Assembly (NCBI GenBank): GCA_028095005.1
Contig: CM051460.1
Location: forward strand, 289,122,653-289,186,652
DNA: 64,000 bases
Source of the DNA: Rhynchospora pubera
Taxonomy: Eukaryota; Streptophyta; Magnoliopsida; Poales; Cyperaceae
Reading direction: 5' to 3'
In this document: positions 23,801 through 34,890 of the stretch, one piece after another
Position numbering within the stretch: the stretch's first letter is position 1
Layout of the letters: each line of letters starts with the position of its first letter
Position numbers and translations under genes: made by a program
The notes under the pieces: generated by a model
Databases searched by the model: none
Told to the model about the DNA's origin: nothing
The model's input: the letters and a program-made list of their open reading frames with translations, nothing else

Positions 23801-25079
23801 AGCAATTGTCGCTGCAATGGATCTAGAACTGTACCAAATGGATGTGAAAACTGCATTTCTCAATGGAGAATTGCAAGAGGAGATATATATGGCACAGCCT
23901 GAAGGGTTTGTGATTAATGGGAAGGAGCACAAGGTGTGCAAACTTCGTCGTTCCATATATGGTCTCAAGCAAGCATCACGACAATGGAACCTCCGATTCC
24001 ACCAAGCTGTCTTGTCAAACGGCTTTCAGGTGATGGAAGAGGATCATTGTGTGTATGTAAAGAGGTCCATGGGTGGGTTCTTGATCATGACATTGTATGT
24101 GGATGACATATTGCTTGCAGGTAACAACAAGTCGCTGATTGGTTCAACGCAGACTTGGTTGTCCTCTACATTTGACATGAAAGACATGGGTGAAGCTAGT
24201 TATGTGCTAGGTGTCAAGATAACTCGAGATAGAACCAAGAGGTTTCTCAGTTTATCTCAAGAAACTTATGTGAAGAAGATTCTTGAACGATTTGACATGG
24301 CTGAATGTCGATCGGTTGACACTCCTATTGACAAGAACACAAGCTTGAACAGTGACATATGTCCCAAGACAAAGGAGGAAAAAGATAAGATGGAAAAAGT
24401 GCAGTACTCAAGTGCAGTTGGAAGCTTGATGTATGCTATGATGTGTACAAGACCCGATATATGTTATGCGGTGAGTCTTGTCAGCCGATTTCAATCGAAT
24501 CCTGGATTTGCTCATTGGCAAGCAGTCAAGAGGATTTTGAGATATCTCAAGGGCACATCTGATTATGTGCTATGCTACCAAGGCAGAGACCTGAATTTAG
24601 TCGGCTATTCGGATGCTGATTGGGGTGGAGACTTGGATGAGCGCAAGTCCACTTCAGGTTTCATTTTCATGCTTGGTAAGAGCGTAATCTCTTGGGCTAG
24701 TAAAAAGCAAACGTGTGTTGCTTTATCCACCATGGAGGCCGAGTACATTGCATGTTCTGCGGCTGCCCAAGAGGCAATATGGTTGAGGCGTTTCCTAAAG
24801 GAACTGGGGGTGGTCAAGGTGCCCATCGGACCTGTGACTATTTATTGCGATAGCACTGCTGCTATAGCATTCTCTAAAGACCCCAAGTATCATGGAAAAG
24901 GCAAACATATTGACATGAGATATCACTTTGTTAGAGACAGACAAGAACACAAAAAGATTGTGTTAGAGCACATTTCCACCGACGAGATGGTGGCAGACCC
25001 ATTTACAAAGGCCATAGCTAGGATGCAGTTCCTTAAGATGGTTAGAATCATGGGTTTGAGATCTGCAGGCGGATCCTAG
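20802..25079 (+). CDS. Copia gag-pol polyprotein, 1425 aa
   Basis: One open frame encodes gag, protease, integrase, reverse transcriptase and RNase H in Copia order. Gag occupies about residues 1-290, ending in the zinc knuckle CFNCDQVGHFARDC (about 260). The protease motif is VDSAATDH (about 338), where the usual DSG has alanine for glycine. Integrase has its zinc-binding HHCC region near 470-510 and a D-D-E core at about 532 (HSDICGPL), 595 (RTDRGPEY) and 630 (NGVAERRN). Reverse transcriptase has YVDDILL (about 1099). RNase H has SDADWGGD (about 1269), MEAEY (about 1310) and YCDSTAA (about 1347). The two inter-domain linkers, at 21654-21740 and 23224-23325, are made largely of the element's near-palindrome, read in different frames. 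No stop or frameshift is present. Copia lineage is not assigned. Confidence 0.97.
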   Translation: MSTNKSIVADLNAGEKLTSNNYDVWHRKVQFLLEMQDLHEPLTKELTEAERTNPRRVQANEDFRKKDRAARITLLSSMSNDLLLRFERHRTTKDLWEAVKLQYGGTSTTRIRQLTLRFDGYKKRPEHSMREHILAMSNMISELQQAGHVLSDEQQVQAVIRSLPRSWEHMRVNLTHNDNIRTFDEVARHVELEEDRLLAERADKAAGEAMIAASKNSQRKPRQNSGSKKNAGGNGVANAKIDKKRSKKRGKGKEKPKGACFNCDQVGHFARDCTKPKKVPSEPFGADRSKVGRTVPIPLESGTDRSDVERTVQNSSACDSALFVSSCFMLTDNTHVWTVDSAATDHIARDRAAFLDYRRIPAGSKRIFMGNNSSVQVHGIGTCELMFRNGHRLILHDVLYAPDVRRSLVSLLVLVKTGLSVVFVNNCVELYQNSMLIGNGFLNDKFMILDTIDGSSLSYNVSSSNVNDNMMIWHARLCHVGQERMTRLAKVGLLGPLTKVSLPTCENCLAGKATRKPFGKAVRATTPLQLIHSDICGPLSVRARHGAYYFITFIDDHTRFGHVYLISHKSEALGCFTKYLAMVENQQNGLVKALRTDRGPEYLSDQFKSLCDEKGIVHQLTTPYTPQQNGVAERRNRTLLEMVRSMMAQASLPISYWGDALLTAAYVLNRVPSKSVTATPYELWTGRKPDLGNLHPWGCLAYVHDLSHKHGKLGPRGRKCIFIRYSNASKGHVFVGEDLSGTVTEIESRDATFLESDFPKKNEVSRLQGLYEDIPSVNIDIGQEVEAQPPETRSIAEEGTQRVNLDSWNGPSQGWGRPSQLRDYSPDLTGTDRPRSGADRPNDENRQVEAEPRRSERERVPRRRFQIEGGEMFMAALDGLVVPKEDDKPKRNRAVKAIDLDEPKNVREALSGSNSKEWLLAMQEEIDSMKKNQVWDLVDLPRGRKAVGSKWVLKVKRKSDGSIERYKARLVAKGFTQVEGVDYEETFSPVVRFASIRLILAIVAAMDLELYQMDVKTAFLNGELQEEIYMAQPEGFVINGKEHKVCKLRRSIYGLKQASRQWNLRFHQAVLSNGFQVMEEDHCVYVKRSMGGFLIMTLYVDDILLAGNNKSLIGSTQTWLSSTFDMKDMGEASYVLGVKITRDRTKRFLSLSQETYVKKILERFDMAECRSVDTPIDKNTSLNSDICPKTKEEKDKMEKVQYSSAVGSLMYAMMCTRPDICYAVSLVSRFQSNPGFAHWQAVKRILRYLKGTSDYVLCYQGRDLNLVGYSDADWGGDLDERKSTSGFIFMLGKSVISWASKKQTCVALSTMEAEYIACSAAAQEAIWLRRFLKELGVVKVPIGPVTIYCDSTAAIAFSKDPKYHGKGKHIDMRYHFVRDRQEHKKIVLEHISTDEMVADPFTKAIARMQFLKMVRIMGLRSAGGS

Positions 25080-26344
25080 GATTGGAACGGCCCGTCCCAG
25101 ATTGGGGCGGCCCGTCCGGATGTCAGTCGGACCGTCTGAACACTGAAAAACAGCTAGGGCATGGCCTGTTTTAGGCTGGGACGGCCCGTCCGAAATCTGG
25201 GACGGCCCGGTCCAATTTTTCAGACTTTTGTATGTATGTATGTGTTTGAACAATTATGTTTTATTGATATATATTAAGACATTTGCATTCATTCTTGTTA
25301 TTGAATTGCCTGTTATTGTTCAATTAAATGTTAGCATGGATGGTAGTGTGTATTTGAACTTGAGATTGTCTCGCTCACACGAGCAATCGCCTCTAATGCC
25401 AGGGGCATGTAGAGATGAGACTAGATTGAGTTATGTGCGCTTAGTCAAGGACTAAGGAGCCACCTGGGGTGGTCGAAACTCAATGTCGCTTCAGTCTGGG
25501 ACTGAAATGAGGCTTGTCTTCTTTTAGGCGATCCGATATGATTGTATCCCCAACAATCATATAGTTCAAATTAAAGCCGAGGTGAGAATCTCCTTAAAAC
25601 TCTGGGAGTGTTTAAGTGGAGAATCTCAGGATTAGTTGCAATAAGGAGTGGTCTAGACCGTAGATACTTGGTTTGCAAACTGAATCTAGACTCGTACAAC
25701 GAATGAGAACACACGTCTGTTGGTACAGATAATTCGTTGTAACATGTGCTCATACCACATGTGCTAGGCGACTCTTGGAAGATGGGTTGAGTGGTTCCAG
25801 GACCAAGACCGTATGACTCCCCATTGTGTGAGTTCCACAATTACGTACCCTTTGACTTTTGACTATGTCATGAGGGGCAGGATCAGTGCCTGCTACTTTG
25901 GTGTGTACCCTATGGTGATGCATATTCCGCCTGTCGGGGCATTGCTGGGAAAGCGACTGGTTTTGTTCTGACTTTCATGAGACAAAAGAAAGATCAGATT
26001 CGATTTGCACAAATGAGAGATCTGTTGGTGTTCAGGATCCACCAAACTCGTCATTTGGACTGAGGTTGGGAACATACAACAGACTAAGACTGAAAAGGAA
26101 AGGACATGTATCATTGAGCGGTCGATAATGTCCAATCTAGTACAAATTTGAATGTATCTAAGGTACTAGTATACACAATCATCTAACTGTTTTTATAAAA
26201 GGGTAGATGCTTTCTCGCTGGCCTTAACTTTGTTATGGTGAGGCGTTTTAGCTCCCGCTTGACAGGTGTATGTGCTGGTCGCACGGTCCATTTGCCATAT
26301 GAGGTCTGACTCTGTGTTTGGCAACAATGTCTCCAAGAGGGAGA
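25080..26344 (+). other. Copia 3' region and polypurine tract
   Basis: Non-coding sequence after the gag-pol stop. It begins with five units of the near-palindrome (25084, 25104, 25124, 25178, 25199) and ends in the polypurine tract AAGAGGGAGA at 26335-26344, directly before the 3' LTR. I see no additional ORF of interest. Confidence 0.85.
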
Positions 26345-26957
26345 TGTTAGAAAAAGTGTGTGGAGCCATGTTGTTATGGTTGGAACGGCCCGGTCCAATT
26401 CTGGGACGGCCCGGTCCAACTTCTGGAACGGACTGGTTTGCTGGGCAAACCAACAGTCTCGCTGTGGTTGGGACGGCCCGGTCCAACACTGGAACGGCCC
26501 GGTCCAACCAGTTGGGACGGCCCGGTCCAACTCTGGACCGGACCGTTCCAGACAGCAGTTATGAATCTGAAAGGTCTGTTTCCAGACTGGCTATTTATAC
26601 CCCTCTCTTCTGAAGCGTCTCTAAGGTTGGAACTCGTGACTTTTGAGTTAACCACCATCCTAGAGAGTCCAGAGAGAGATCAGAAAGAGGGAGGAGCCAT
26701 CCTATTGCTTGGAGGGCAATAGGAAGCACACGCACGAGTCGACCGGCATCTGGATTCGTGAAAGGTGACGCCAAGCCCTCTCTTGTGGTTGTGGTGTGCC
26801 AGTTGCGTACGGAGGAAGACAAGAGTCAAGGAAGGGTTGCAGCCAGACTTTGCAACGAATCTAGGCAATCGATCAACTTCCGCTGCGGTACATCTAAATT
26901 CTATGCATGGTTATAGGATAGATGTGCATATAGGTCAAGGACCGCCTAAAACCTTCA
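26345..26957 (+). repeat. 3' LTR of the Copia element
   Basis: 613 bp, collinear with the 5' LTR and differing at four sites: two near the start in the palindrome cluster and two about 130 bp before the end. It is followed by the second CTTAC target duplication. Confidence 0.96.
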
Positions 26958-27594
26958 CTTACAGATATACAAACTCCTGCGTCTGGGTTGACCTTGATGT
27001 AAGCATCAGAGTCACCAATTGTTGCAGTAATGTGTTCACACTGGTCCAAGTAAAACACCTTCGGAACATGATCTAGTTTGTGCCAAGGGACTCTTTTCAA
27101 GTGTGAAGCTGTTCCGAGATCTAGTTTTCTAAGCCTTCGCAAACCAGGTATCCCAGGAGGAAACTCTTTGATGGTTGTGCCAGAAAGATCGAGCTCCTCC
27201 AATTTATGAAGATCATGAAGAACCACAGAATCTAATTCTCGACAACCGCGCAAAGATAGAAAACTAATGGGTGAATTTGAGAGAGAGAATGATTTAAGAC
27301 TCACATGGCTCATTATCTTTATCTCAATTAAGGATTGGCAATCACTTAAGGTCAATTCTTGAAGATTGTGTGATCGTGAAATTGATTCTGGTAATTGAAC
27401 CATATGATCATTACCAATGAGTTTTACGACTTTCAACTTCTTTATTGGGAATGCATCGATTGCACTTAGGCTCCTACAACCGTTCAATTCAATCTCTTCA
27501 AGGTTTTGAGCTTCACAAATTGATTTTGGCAGTTTTTCTAGTAAATTATTGTCGATCAGCTTGAGAACACGTATGCATATCATTTTCTTAAATA
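26958..27594 (-). pseudogene. NLR gene, middle LRR segment
   Basis: Middle piece of the NLR gene, lying between the Helitron 3' end (27595) and the Copia element (26957). It encodes about 212 residues of leucine-rich repeats such as LEEIELNGCRSLSAIDAF and LEELDLSGTTIKEFPPGIP. Its first two bases complete the codon begun at 34891 (A|TA, isoleucine), and the repeat LPPNI|FKKMICIRVLKL runs on smoothly. Its last two bases join the C-terminal segment. There is no internal stop or frameshift. Confidence 0.95.
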
Positions 27595-27598
27595 CTAG

Positions 27599-30500
27599 CA
27601 GCAGGCCCACCCAATGTGTGAGCGGACTTTAACATGCGATATGTGAAAATGAAAATATTATTTGACATAGGTATGTTGTCCATATTTAATATTTTAAGGT
27701 CAACGTTGTCTTGATCGGCTAAATGTAATAATAGTTTTTACTGATTTAAACAAATAGAATCAATAAAAGTAGACATGAGAACAATCTAAATAAATAATTC
27801 GATGGACACTAAATATGTTTCTCCATAAAAAATTATACGTATGTCAGATGTGAAAGACGCTGAATCAACCTTCCATACAAAACAAAAATTTGGTGCATAA
27901 TCATCATATCTTATGTGAAATCCAAAAAAAAGGAACATTATAATTTTCTTTCAGCAGAAAAGGAAAGAAGAAGGAAATATTTGGTGCATGATCATCATCT
28001 AGTTTATTCATTTTCAATTTTCAATAAGAAACAGCTCAAGGAAAAAAGATATATTTAAGAAACAATCTTCCCATTTTTCAAGATTATTTGTATGATTGTA
28101 ATGAATTGTATTTCTTAAAACTAATACCAATATATATATCAATTTATGAAGATTATCTCGTCAATATCAAGAAATAGGTAGGTTTAAAATGAAATAATCT
28201 ACACATAAAGGATACGGCACAAGAAATTAATCTAGTCAAATCTTTGTTCCAACTTTAAAATATTTGATTTTCTAAGCAGGATACATCAAGGTAAAAATGG
28301 CATTTTTTGGGAGCAATTTCATTCCTTGATATTCGCTCATTTATTCTAGCAAATCAACCAAGGTTCCTTGATATTCGCGCATTTACAAAGTAAGCAATTA
28401 TTTTGCCTGATCACCAAAATGTCGACATGTAGTGTCCTTGCCATATCAGAAATCTGTTTTACCTGAAACAAGATGTCTAGGCGTGCATTGCATTTATAAT
28501 TAATAATTTAATTCCTATAAGATTTGAGTCTCGTAGGTAATTTTTGCCATTTTTTATATCAAGATCAAATCACTATATTCCATAAATTTGATCGAAATTG
28601 GCCACCAATAATTAACCAGATCAAAACACACAAGGAAATAGTAGGGGTAATTGATTTAATTTCCTATACCAATGTTTCCTTATCCTTATCCGTGTAAAGC
28701 CAATAATTTGAAAATATGAATAGGGAACAGTAAAAAACGGAAATAATATATTTTAGAATTTAGATTTTCTTAAACTATTCCATTTTGACAGTAAAGAAAA
28801 TATCATCGAATGAGCTTAGAATTTTTAATTTATCTTGCTTAAAATTATGAGTTGAGACAGTGATACTCGTATAACACTCATGCAATACACACCTGATACT
28901 CTATGTGGTGAACCTGATTATTTTAATTTAATTTATATTTATTTGACTAACTGATACTCCTATCGGGTGTCCACATGACGAACCCAATTATTTTAAATTC
29001 CAAAATATTAAAAGTTCGGAGTTTTAATGAAAAATCAAAATTTTTATATCGTTGCATCAATTCTCATTATATTTAATGATATAGTAAGCATGCCCACTCA
29101 ACATGTAGGCAATTCTATTTTAAGAAAATATTTTATTTGGAACTTAGAATTTGTGTCGGGTCTTTTCATATTATTGTATATAATAAATAATAAAATTTAA
29201 AAAAAAGGGAAAAATGAACATGTAAACATTAGACAAAAGGAAAAAATGAACATGTAATTTGCTAAAATTGATAAATTTATAAAAAAAACAATATTGCATA
29301 AAATTATACTTGAATCATACATAGAAACAAATATTACAACATGAGAAATAACATTTGATCGCTCTTGCTATTTCCTTGCAATTCTCATACTCAACACACA
29401 AACCTGTTTCGAAAAGAAAATTGCAAAAATAAATAAATAAATAAATACATCATTAGAAAACTCCATACTAAAATCAAATCGTATATTTCCTATTAAATTG
29501 AACTTGTTTTATTTCTTCTCATGGTCATTTCCGACCAAGGTGTTAGTGTTTTGTATAAATGCACAAATTATTCTTACAGAAAGCAATTCACTTTTTCACT
29601 GTTACAATACTTGGGGCCAAGCCATACAACCATCAATTATCATGTCTTATTTAAAAGTAAAACTTTATTAAGGTTGGCAAATATCAAAGAGAAGCTGAAA
29701 CACCCCTAAAGAACAATTCCTTACTCTTGACAGCCGTGAATTACACTACTGAAATCCAGAATTCCATGAAGCATAATTAAAGAAAAAAAATAAACAATAC
29801 AAACATGAAAAATTGTACAAGGTTTCCTATACTAATATCATGTACCAATTATGGACAACCCGTCGAGAAAGAAAACCTGCTATTTGGGTCATAATAAAAG
29901 TCACTGATGGACCCATCAGTACAAGAGAAACAAACATAGTAGAAGCAATCCAAATGACAACAAGATTAAAAAATAGATAAGTAATATTAGTTGACACAAA
30001 GTACCATGTTCTTAGGTTTTTCAACAAGGATTGGTTGAGACATTCTCAAAAGAAAAAGCTGTGTAGGTTAGCCTTTGCTTTTGATATAAGGAGTTGGTGC
30101 CATTTCTTTTCGCTGATAGATACTGTATTATCCTTGTAAAATCTCATACAAATGAAATATACAGAAAAAGCTTCTCCTTAAAGAGTTGAACAGCCTCAAA
30201 ATGTAATTAAATCTAACTAAAAAGAAAAAGGTAATAGAGGAGGTCATATTGTATCTCAACACCGCCAGCCAGGATCAGTTCGAAGAAGAGGCAGAAGTGA
30301 AGAGAAAAAGACAGGAGCGACACCAGGGGCGATGACCCACTCCCACCGGCCATCTCTGTGCTTTGCAAGGCCATATGCACTGAAAAGGGGCTCCATTTAT
30401 TTTACCAGAAGAAAAAAATTATTAGTTCAGAAGGAAAATATATAAAATTTCAGTTGTGCCCATGCTTAAAAAAAGTCTGGACTCGCCATGCTTAAAAATA

Positions 30501-30713
30501 TTTTATTGTGCCCATGCTTAAAATTATTAGTCCATTTAATAATATTTTATTGTGCCCATGCTTAAAAAAAATCTGGACTCGCCACTGATTGAGGGTGCGA
30601 TTATTTCAGAGAAACTTGAACACAGTAGGAAGGGGATCAGGTAGATCTATTATATTAAAATTTCATTGAGGGTGTTTATTAGATTTTTCCCTTTTTTGTA
30701 TGCGCGTCAGTAC
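27599..30713. other. Helitron B 3' half, no gene recognised
   Basis: AT-rich. 29827-30027 on the - strand is an open frame with hydrophobic segments that I do not recognise. 30450-30590 has local repeats of GTGCCCATGCTTAAAA with TCTGGACTCGCCA. 30240-30380 is a less AT-rich patch without a recognisable product. Confidence 0.5.
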
Positions 30714-31445
30714 CTTGGCAGCACCAGTGCTACTGGGATGATGTTGAAGCTAGCAGCATGGCCACCTCTCCAGTCCTTGTTTGAGGGTCCATCAACAGTC
30801 TTCTGGGTGGCTGAAATAATCAATAATAAAAAATAAATAAAATTTGCAAAAAAAAAAACCTGAAATTAAGTTATGCTATGAATGAAAGATAGAAAATGAA
30901 CCCAAAAGTTATTTTGTATTAACCAAGTGAAACATAATTAGCTCATGTAAACCACGAAAAATTTTAATAATTCATATATGAATTATTGACAAAAGTTAGT
31001 TTGAATTCACTTCATGCTCAACATGATTGATGGAGCTATTCTACTGCTGTGACATCAACTTCAATGCTTTATGATTTGAGAGTTAAGGTATCAACGACAG
31101 TTTATAAGTATAAATTTATAAACCATAATCAGTCAATTTACGTCAGTAAATAACAACAACCGTGATATTACTTACCCGTGATCGAGTGCACTTGTCATCA
31201 AACCCGGAATGATGCCAAAATTGTTGTTTACAACCTGGCATGCCATAACATATTTAACGCTCACTTACATCATCATAATCAATTAAGAGTAACATTCTGA
31301 AAATGTCAACAAATGTGAAGGGAAATTGCATAATTTTACCTTGGCAAGGGGAGCAAGGCAGTTGGTGCAGCTGACATTGGAGACACCGTTGATGCCATGC
31401 TTGTACTCAGTCTCATTCACACCGACAACAAACATTGGTGCACTG
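30714..31445 (-). pseudogene. GAPC: Captured cytosolic GAPDH gene fragment
   Basis: Three exons of glyceraldehyde-3-phosphate dehydrogenase in correct order on the - strand: about 31445-31340 (APMFVVGVNETEYKHGINGV, then SNVSCTNCLAPLAK, around the active-site cysteine), 31234-31176 (VVNNNFGIIPGLMT, then a one-base frameshift before the VHSIT equivalent), and 30810-30714 (TQKTVDGPSNKDWRGGHAAS, then a frameshift within the IIPSSTGAA equivalent). Introns with GT/AG borders are kept, and the G|CC split codon between the last two exons is preserved. It is therefore a genomic fragment, not a retrocopy. The NAD-binding N-terminus and the C-terminal third are missing, and the active-site CTTN has lost a residue. 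It cannot encode an enzyme. It lies in the same orientation as Helitron B and is most simply gene capture. Confidence 0.93.
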
Positions 31446-34080
31446 GTACTACTTTAAGGCCGGTACAAGTACCCCAAACTTTATATATCTTTCATATCTA
31501 TAAGAATCAAAGCAAGCACCCAAATATATCCAAGCATAAACCACACAATCAAACAGATAATCTAAAAAGATAGTATTTTAGTGGAAACATCAAAACTACA
31601 GGTCAAAGTTATAGTTTTCATGACTGGTACCTCTATGCATATTTACTTCAACAAATTATATGGCTTTGTCAAAATCAACGTTCAACCAAAATATAAAGGT
31701 AAATGACATGAAATTGTAGAAAAGGTAAAAAGGACTCACTAAAATAATTTGATTAGTATCATTAGAACACACTAAACTAAAAGTCTCATCCTCCTCTTCT
31801 TTTTTAGCACAAATTAAATTTTAATAAATACCCTTATGGAGAGAACTCACAAGAAATGAAATTGACACAAATACATTTCACAAATTTTTGTGTTCTTTTA
31901 TTAAAAATGTTGGAGAGAACAGAACAGGTAATACACCAGCAGGTACTTGTTAGCTTATACTTGATGCGAATTCTGCGTGAAGTTCTATCCTCGAAATGAA
32001 TAACATAACCCTCCTGAGAAAATACGCAGAGAAGTTTTCAGTTAAAACCCCCTACACCTAGAGCACGAACGAGCATACCTGGAGACAAAGATGGTCGCTA
32101 CATGGGGCGGTTGGGTTTCAGCGATGATCCTCTTGTCAGAATGGCTGTAGTGGTGCAAAATATGAGAGAGCTTCGTGCTCTTTCTGGAGCCTATTTCACT
32201 GATTATTCATGCCCTCAGTAGAGACATGTTTTCTTCTATTCTCTTTTCATTTCTTTTACTTCATATGAGGCAAAAAAATAAAACAGAAAATACAAAAATC
32301 AACAAATAGATTACCATGTCAGGTCATTTGTTTAATGCTACTTAAACATTATTTAAATAAGTTAGCAATATATATGAACAAGTATACCTCTATGTCAGGC
32401 CACCAAGCTTTTTGGAGTGTCTCAGGCACATCTTGGTCGTCAATAAAGCAGAGATTCTTTTTGAGGTCGAGTGACGCAACATGCAGATATTCTTTTCGAA
32501 AAAAAAATTAACTGATTTGAAGCAAAGAACCTTACACTCTCTTAACAGCCATTAGAGTAAGGCCATTTCAACTGACAAGCATAGCCAATACTTAACAGCC
32601 ATTAGAGTAAGGCCATTTCAACTGAAACATAAAGCGCATAAGAAATGGCCTTACAATATTTGAAAGTAACCTCCAGCCTTTTTTTTTGATTAATTTCAAC
32701 AAAAAGCTATTCCTAGGAATTAGGGGAATTGGGGGAATTTGATATTCCTAGGCATAAATTTATTGGAAAGTGTGTAACTTTGTGAAGAGTTTAGATTGTT
32801 TATATTAAAATTTATGCCCGGAATTGCTTATTCCCGGAATTTGGGACGCATCCAAACGACCCCTAAATTCTATCTTCTTTCACATCAGCAATTGCTAAAC
32901 TAAACAATAGTTAACATGGAAATAAGAAGATAAAAAATGACTAATTTATCTTTTGTCATGGCTGCTACACTAAATTGTTTCATAATGATATCTGGGTAAG
33001 AAATAAAATTAGCATGTTTTTGCACCAATATCATTGGCATCAGGATCACTTATTAGTGTGTTGCACAATTATTTGTCTTGACCGTGAAATTGATTGCTTT
33101 TCCACAAAGAGCTATAGCTCGAGTTGCTCTCTGATGACTCGTCTGAAGCAGTCTCTCTGATGACTCGTCAGAAGCAGTCACTTCTGACTCACTCTCAGTA
33201 TCAAGCACATATGCCTCACTCACTTCTGACTCATTCTCTGCAATAAAAAGAGAAAACTGTTATTAGAACATGACTGATGGTACTATTAAGGTAAAGATAA
33301 CTAATTCGATAGATATTGCGAAAGAGATTTCTTAATTCAAAATATCTGTAATAGCAACAATGTAATCAAAAGTAGAGTGAATAGAAAATATATATGAAGA
33401 AAACATTAGTCAATTAATGGAACTGAACCTTTTCTATGTAAAACCTAATTACGCAATTACACAACAAAAGTTTAAAACAATATTACACAAAATTCAATTG
33501 GATGATTGTACATCTGCAATCACCGTCTAACAACCCTTCCCCAATCAATGACACTTAGAAACCAAGAATTTAACCTCTTAAAAAAACCTCTCCAGGCTTC
33601 CAGCAAAAACAAAAACCTAACCAGTTGAAATCCTACTAAACTCGGTCAGTAAAGGTACAAACTTTATTCAGAAATAGAGAAAAACAAGTTATTGGATAGT
33701 ACCAGTATTGTACCATGAGAGTTTTTTTTAGATAGTAGAAATTATTTACTCAAATTAAATTTGAAATCATTTTTTTTTATACACACTGACCAGCGACTGG
33801 CAAGTGAAAAACAAGAAAAAAGGTAAAAAAAAGAAACAGAGCTGTCAGCAAACAAAGTTCAGCAATTCTTTAAAAACGTCATTGCTTCAGAAGAAAAAGA
33901 GAGAGAGTTGATGGTACCTGATTGTGGCGTTTTTTGTTTCTCAATCTGCAATTACAAAAAAAAATGGTAAATCAAATTACATAACTGCTTATTGCTTAAT
34001 AAAAGTAAATTAGTTCAAAGAAATTGATTGAATATAGAACAAATCAAACAAGGAGAAATATATATAATCACTCACCTGGT
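31446..34080 (-). other. Helitron B interior, unassigned exon-like pieces
   Basis: No complete gene. On the - strand several pieces have splice-like borders: 33957-33938 (IEKQKTPQ), 33240-33110 (an acidic stretch, VLDTESESEVTASDESSE) and about 32480-32395 (SLDLKKNLCFIDDQDVPETL). None matches a family I know. They may come from one or more captured genes. 32541-32640 is a 50-bp tandem duplication (CTTAACAGCCATTAGAGTAA). Confidence 0.35.
32721..32865. mobile_element. MITE, GGCTCCGTTTGGATG family, degenerate copy 2
   Basis: Reverse-oriented relative of the elements at 1169 and 47977: it carries GGAAAGTGTGTAACTTTGTG and the following AAGAGTTTAGATTG, the complement of their shared core, and ends GCATCCAAACGACCCCTA. 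The left end TAGGGG pairs with the right CCCCTA. It lies inside Helitron B, so it was carried by the Helitron or landed in it. Confidence 0.55.
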
Positions 34081-34299
34081 TCTTGCAAGAAAAATCGCCC
34101 CAACATGATATTTAATAGGGGAAGAAAAATCATTAAAGCGGAAAACGAAATTTCAAAATTTGTGGTATATTTTCAATTTCGCTAACAGAAATAAGGAAAC
34201 AAAAGTAAGCGACAAATGAAATTTTCAAAATCAAGTCAAAATTTGAGAGGAAATCGGAAGCAGAACAAACCCTAGATTTAAGAAGGAGCGAAGCAATTA

Positions 34300-34630
34300 A
34301 ACCCACCCGATTCTTACGATTTATCTGAAATAGAGAAGGAAAGAAATCCAGCTCTATTGCGATTTGCGCCTAGATTTGTTTTCTTGTGAAAATTTTCCTT
34401 ATTTGACCGCAATGATGAAGTGAGGAGAGGGGAACGAAGGTGAGGCAGAATTCGGAGGAGAAAAAGTGAAATGGTTTTCTTCTTGATTTGTTTTGATTTC
34501 CTTCTCTGAAATTTCGATGGGAAAGAACGTAGGAAGGGGGAGGGTAGGGCAGGCGGAGTTCGCCTCAAAGAGATCGGAACAGATTTTTAATGAAAAGCGA
34601 AAAAAATAAAAAATATCGGAACACGAAAAG
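34300..34630 (-). other. Gene-like 5' leader inside Helitron B
   Basis: A less AT-rich, C-rich patch on the - strand downstream of the tRNA-like module. It resembles a plant promoter and leader, with an open frame of 84 codons (34568-34314) that I do not recognise. A possible splice donor (CCAG|GTGAGT) lies at about 34077. It may be the captured 5' end of a gene. Confidence 0.35.
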
Positions 34631-34642
34631 GGAAAAAAATGG

Positions 34643-34712
34643 AAAAAGCACGGAGAATCGAACTCTCGTACTGCACAATTTAAAACCAGCGCACAACCGC
34701 TCCGCCAGCGAG
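34643..34712 (-). ncRNA. tRNA-like Pol III module in Helitron B
   Basis: On the - strand an A-box-like CGCTGGCGGAGCGG (34710-34697) and a B-box GAGTTCGATTC (within 34667-34653) lie 43 bases apart, followed by a TTTTT terminator (34647-34643). The cloverleaf is imperfect, so it is not a working tRNA. It starts about 180 bp from the Helitron 5' end; a similar module is at the matching place in Helitron C. Confidence 0.6.
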
Positions 34713-34890
34713 AGTTAACATGTCTATATGAAAGGTTTAAACCTTTTAACTCGTTATTCAATCCAGACCACTGATCTGATTAGATCATAATCAATCTATG
34801 GTCTATATTGCATTGGGTAAACAATTGTTTACACCTTTGGACTCAAATTTGAATAGACCTTTGAACTGGTGCTTTTATAAGTAGTAAAGA

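Larger units (their letters stand above)
19213..26957 (+). mobile_element. Complete Ty1/Copia retrotransposon, 7745 bp
   Basis: Two 613-bp LTRs starting TGTTAG and ending TTCA, a primer-binding site, one long gag-pol ORF and a polypurine tract, flanked by a perfect 5-bp duplication CTTAC (19208-19212 and 26958-26962). Read by eye, the LTRs differ at four positions, all transitions (about 0.65%), so the insertion is young. It has split an NLR gene and lies in the opposite orientation to it. The element is peppered with a 15-bp near-palindrome, consensus GGRACGGMCCGTYCC. With an open gag-pol frame and all cis elements it may be mobile, except for a possible protease weakness noted with the ORF. 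Confidence 0.97.
27595..34890 (-). mobile_element. Helitron B, 7296 bp, inserted in the NLR coding sequence
   Basis: On the - strand the element begins TCTTTACTACTTATAAAAGC at 34890 and ends CTGCTGCTAG at 27595, after a hairpin with stem GCTCAC/GTGGGC and loop ACATTG. It sits between A (34891) and T (27594), as Helitrons do, with no target duplication. The boundaries are proven independently, because removing exactly these bases restores the NLR reading frame and LRR pattern. It has no Rep/helicase ORF, so it is non-autonomous. Cargo includes GAPDH exons, a tRNA-like module near the 5' end and a gene-like 5' leader. Its ends match Helitron C. Confidence 0.95.

Noticed and set aside
26894..27610. 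238-codon LRR frame as a stand-alone small gene
   Set aside because: Its first six codons come from the Helitron 3' end and its last 20 or so from the LTR. It is the middle of the split NLR.
30647..30670. TCTATTATATTAAAATTTCA as a Helitron 5' end
   Set aside because: It lies inside Helitron B, does not match the family's 5' end, and has no matching 3' end.
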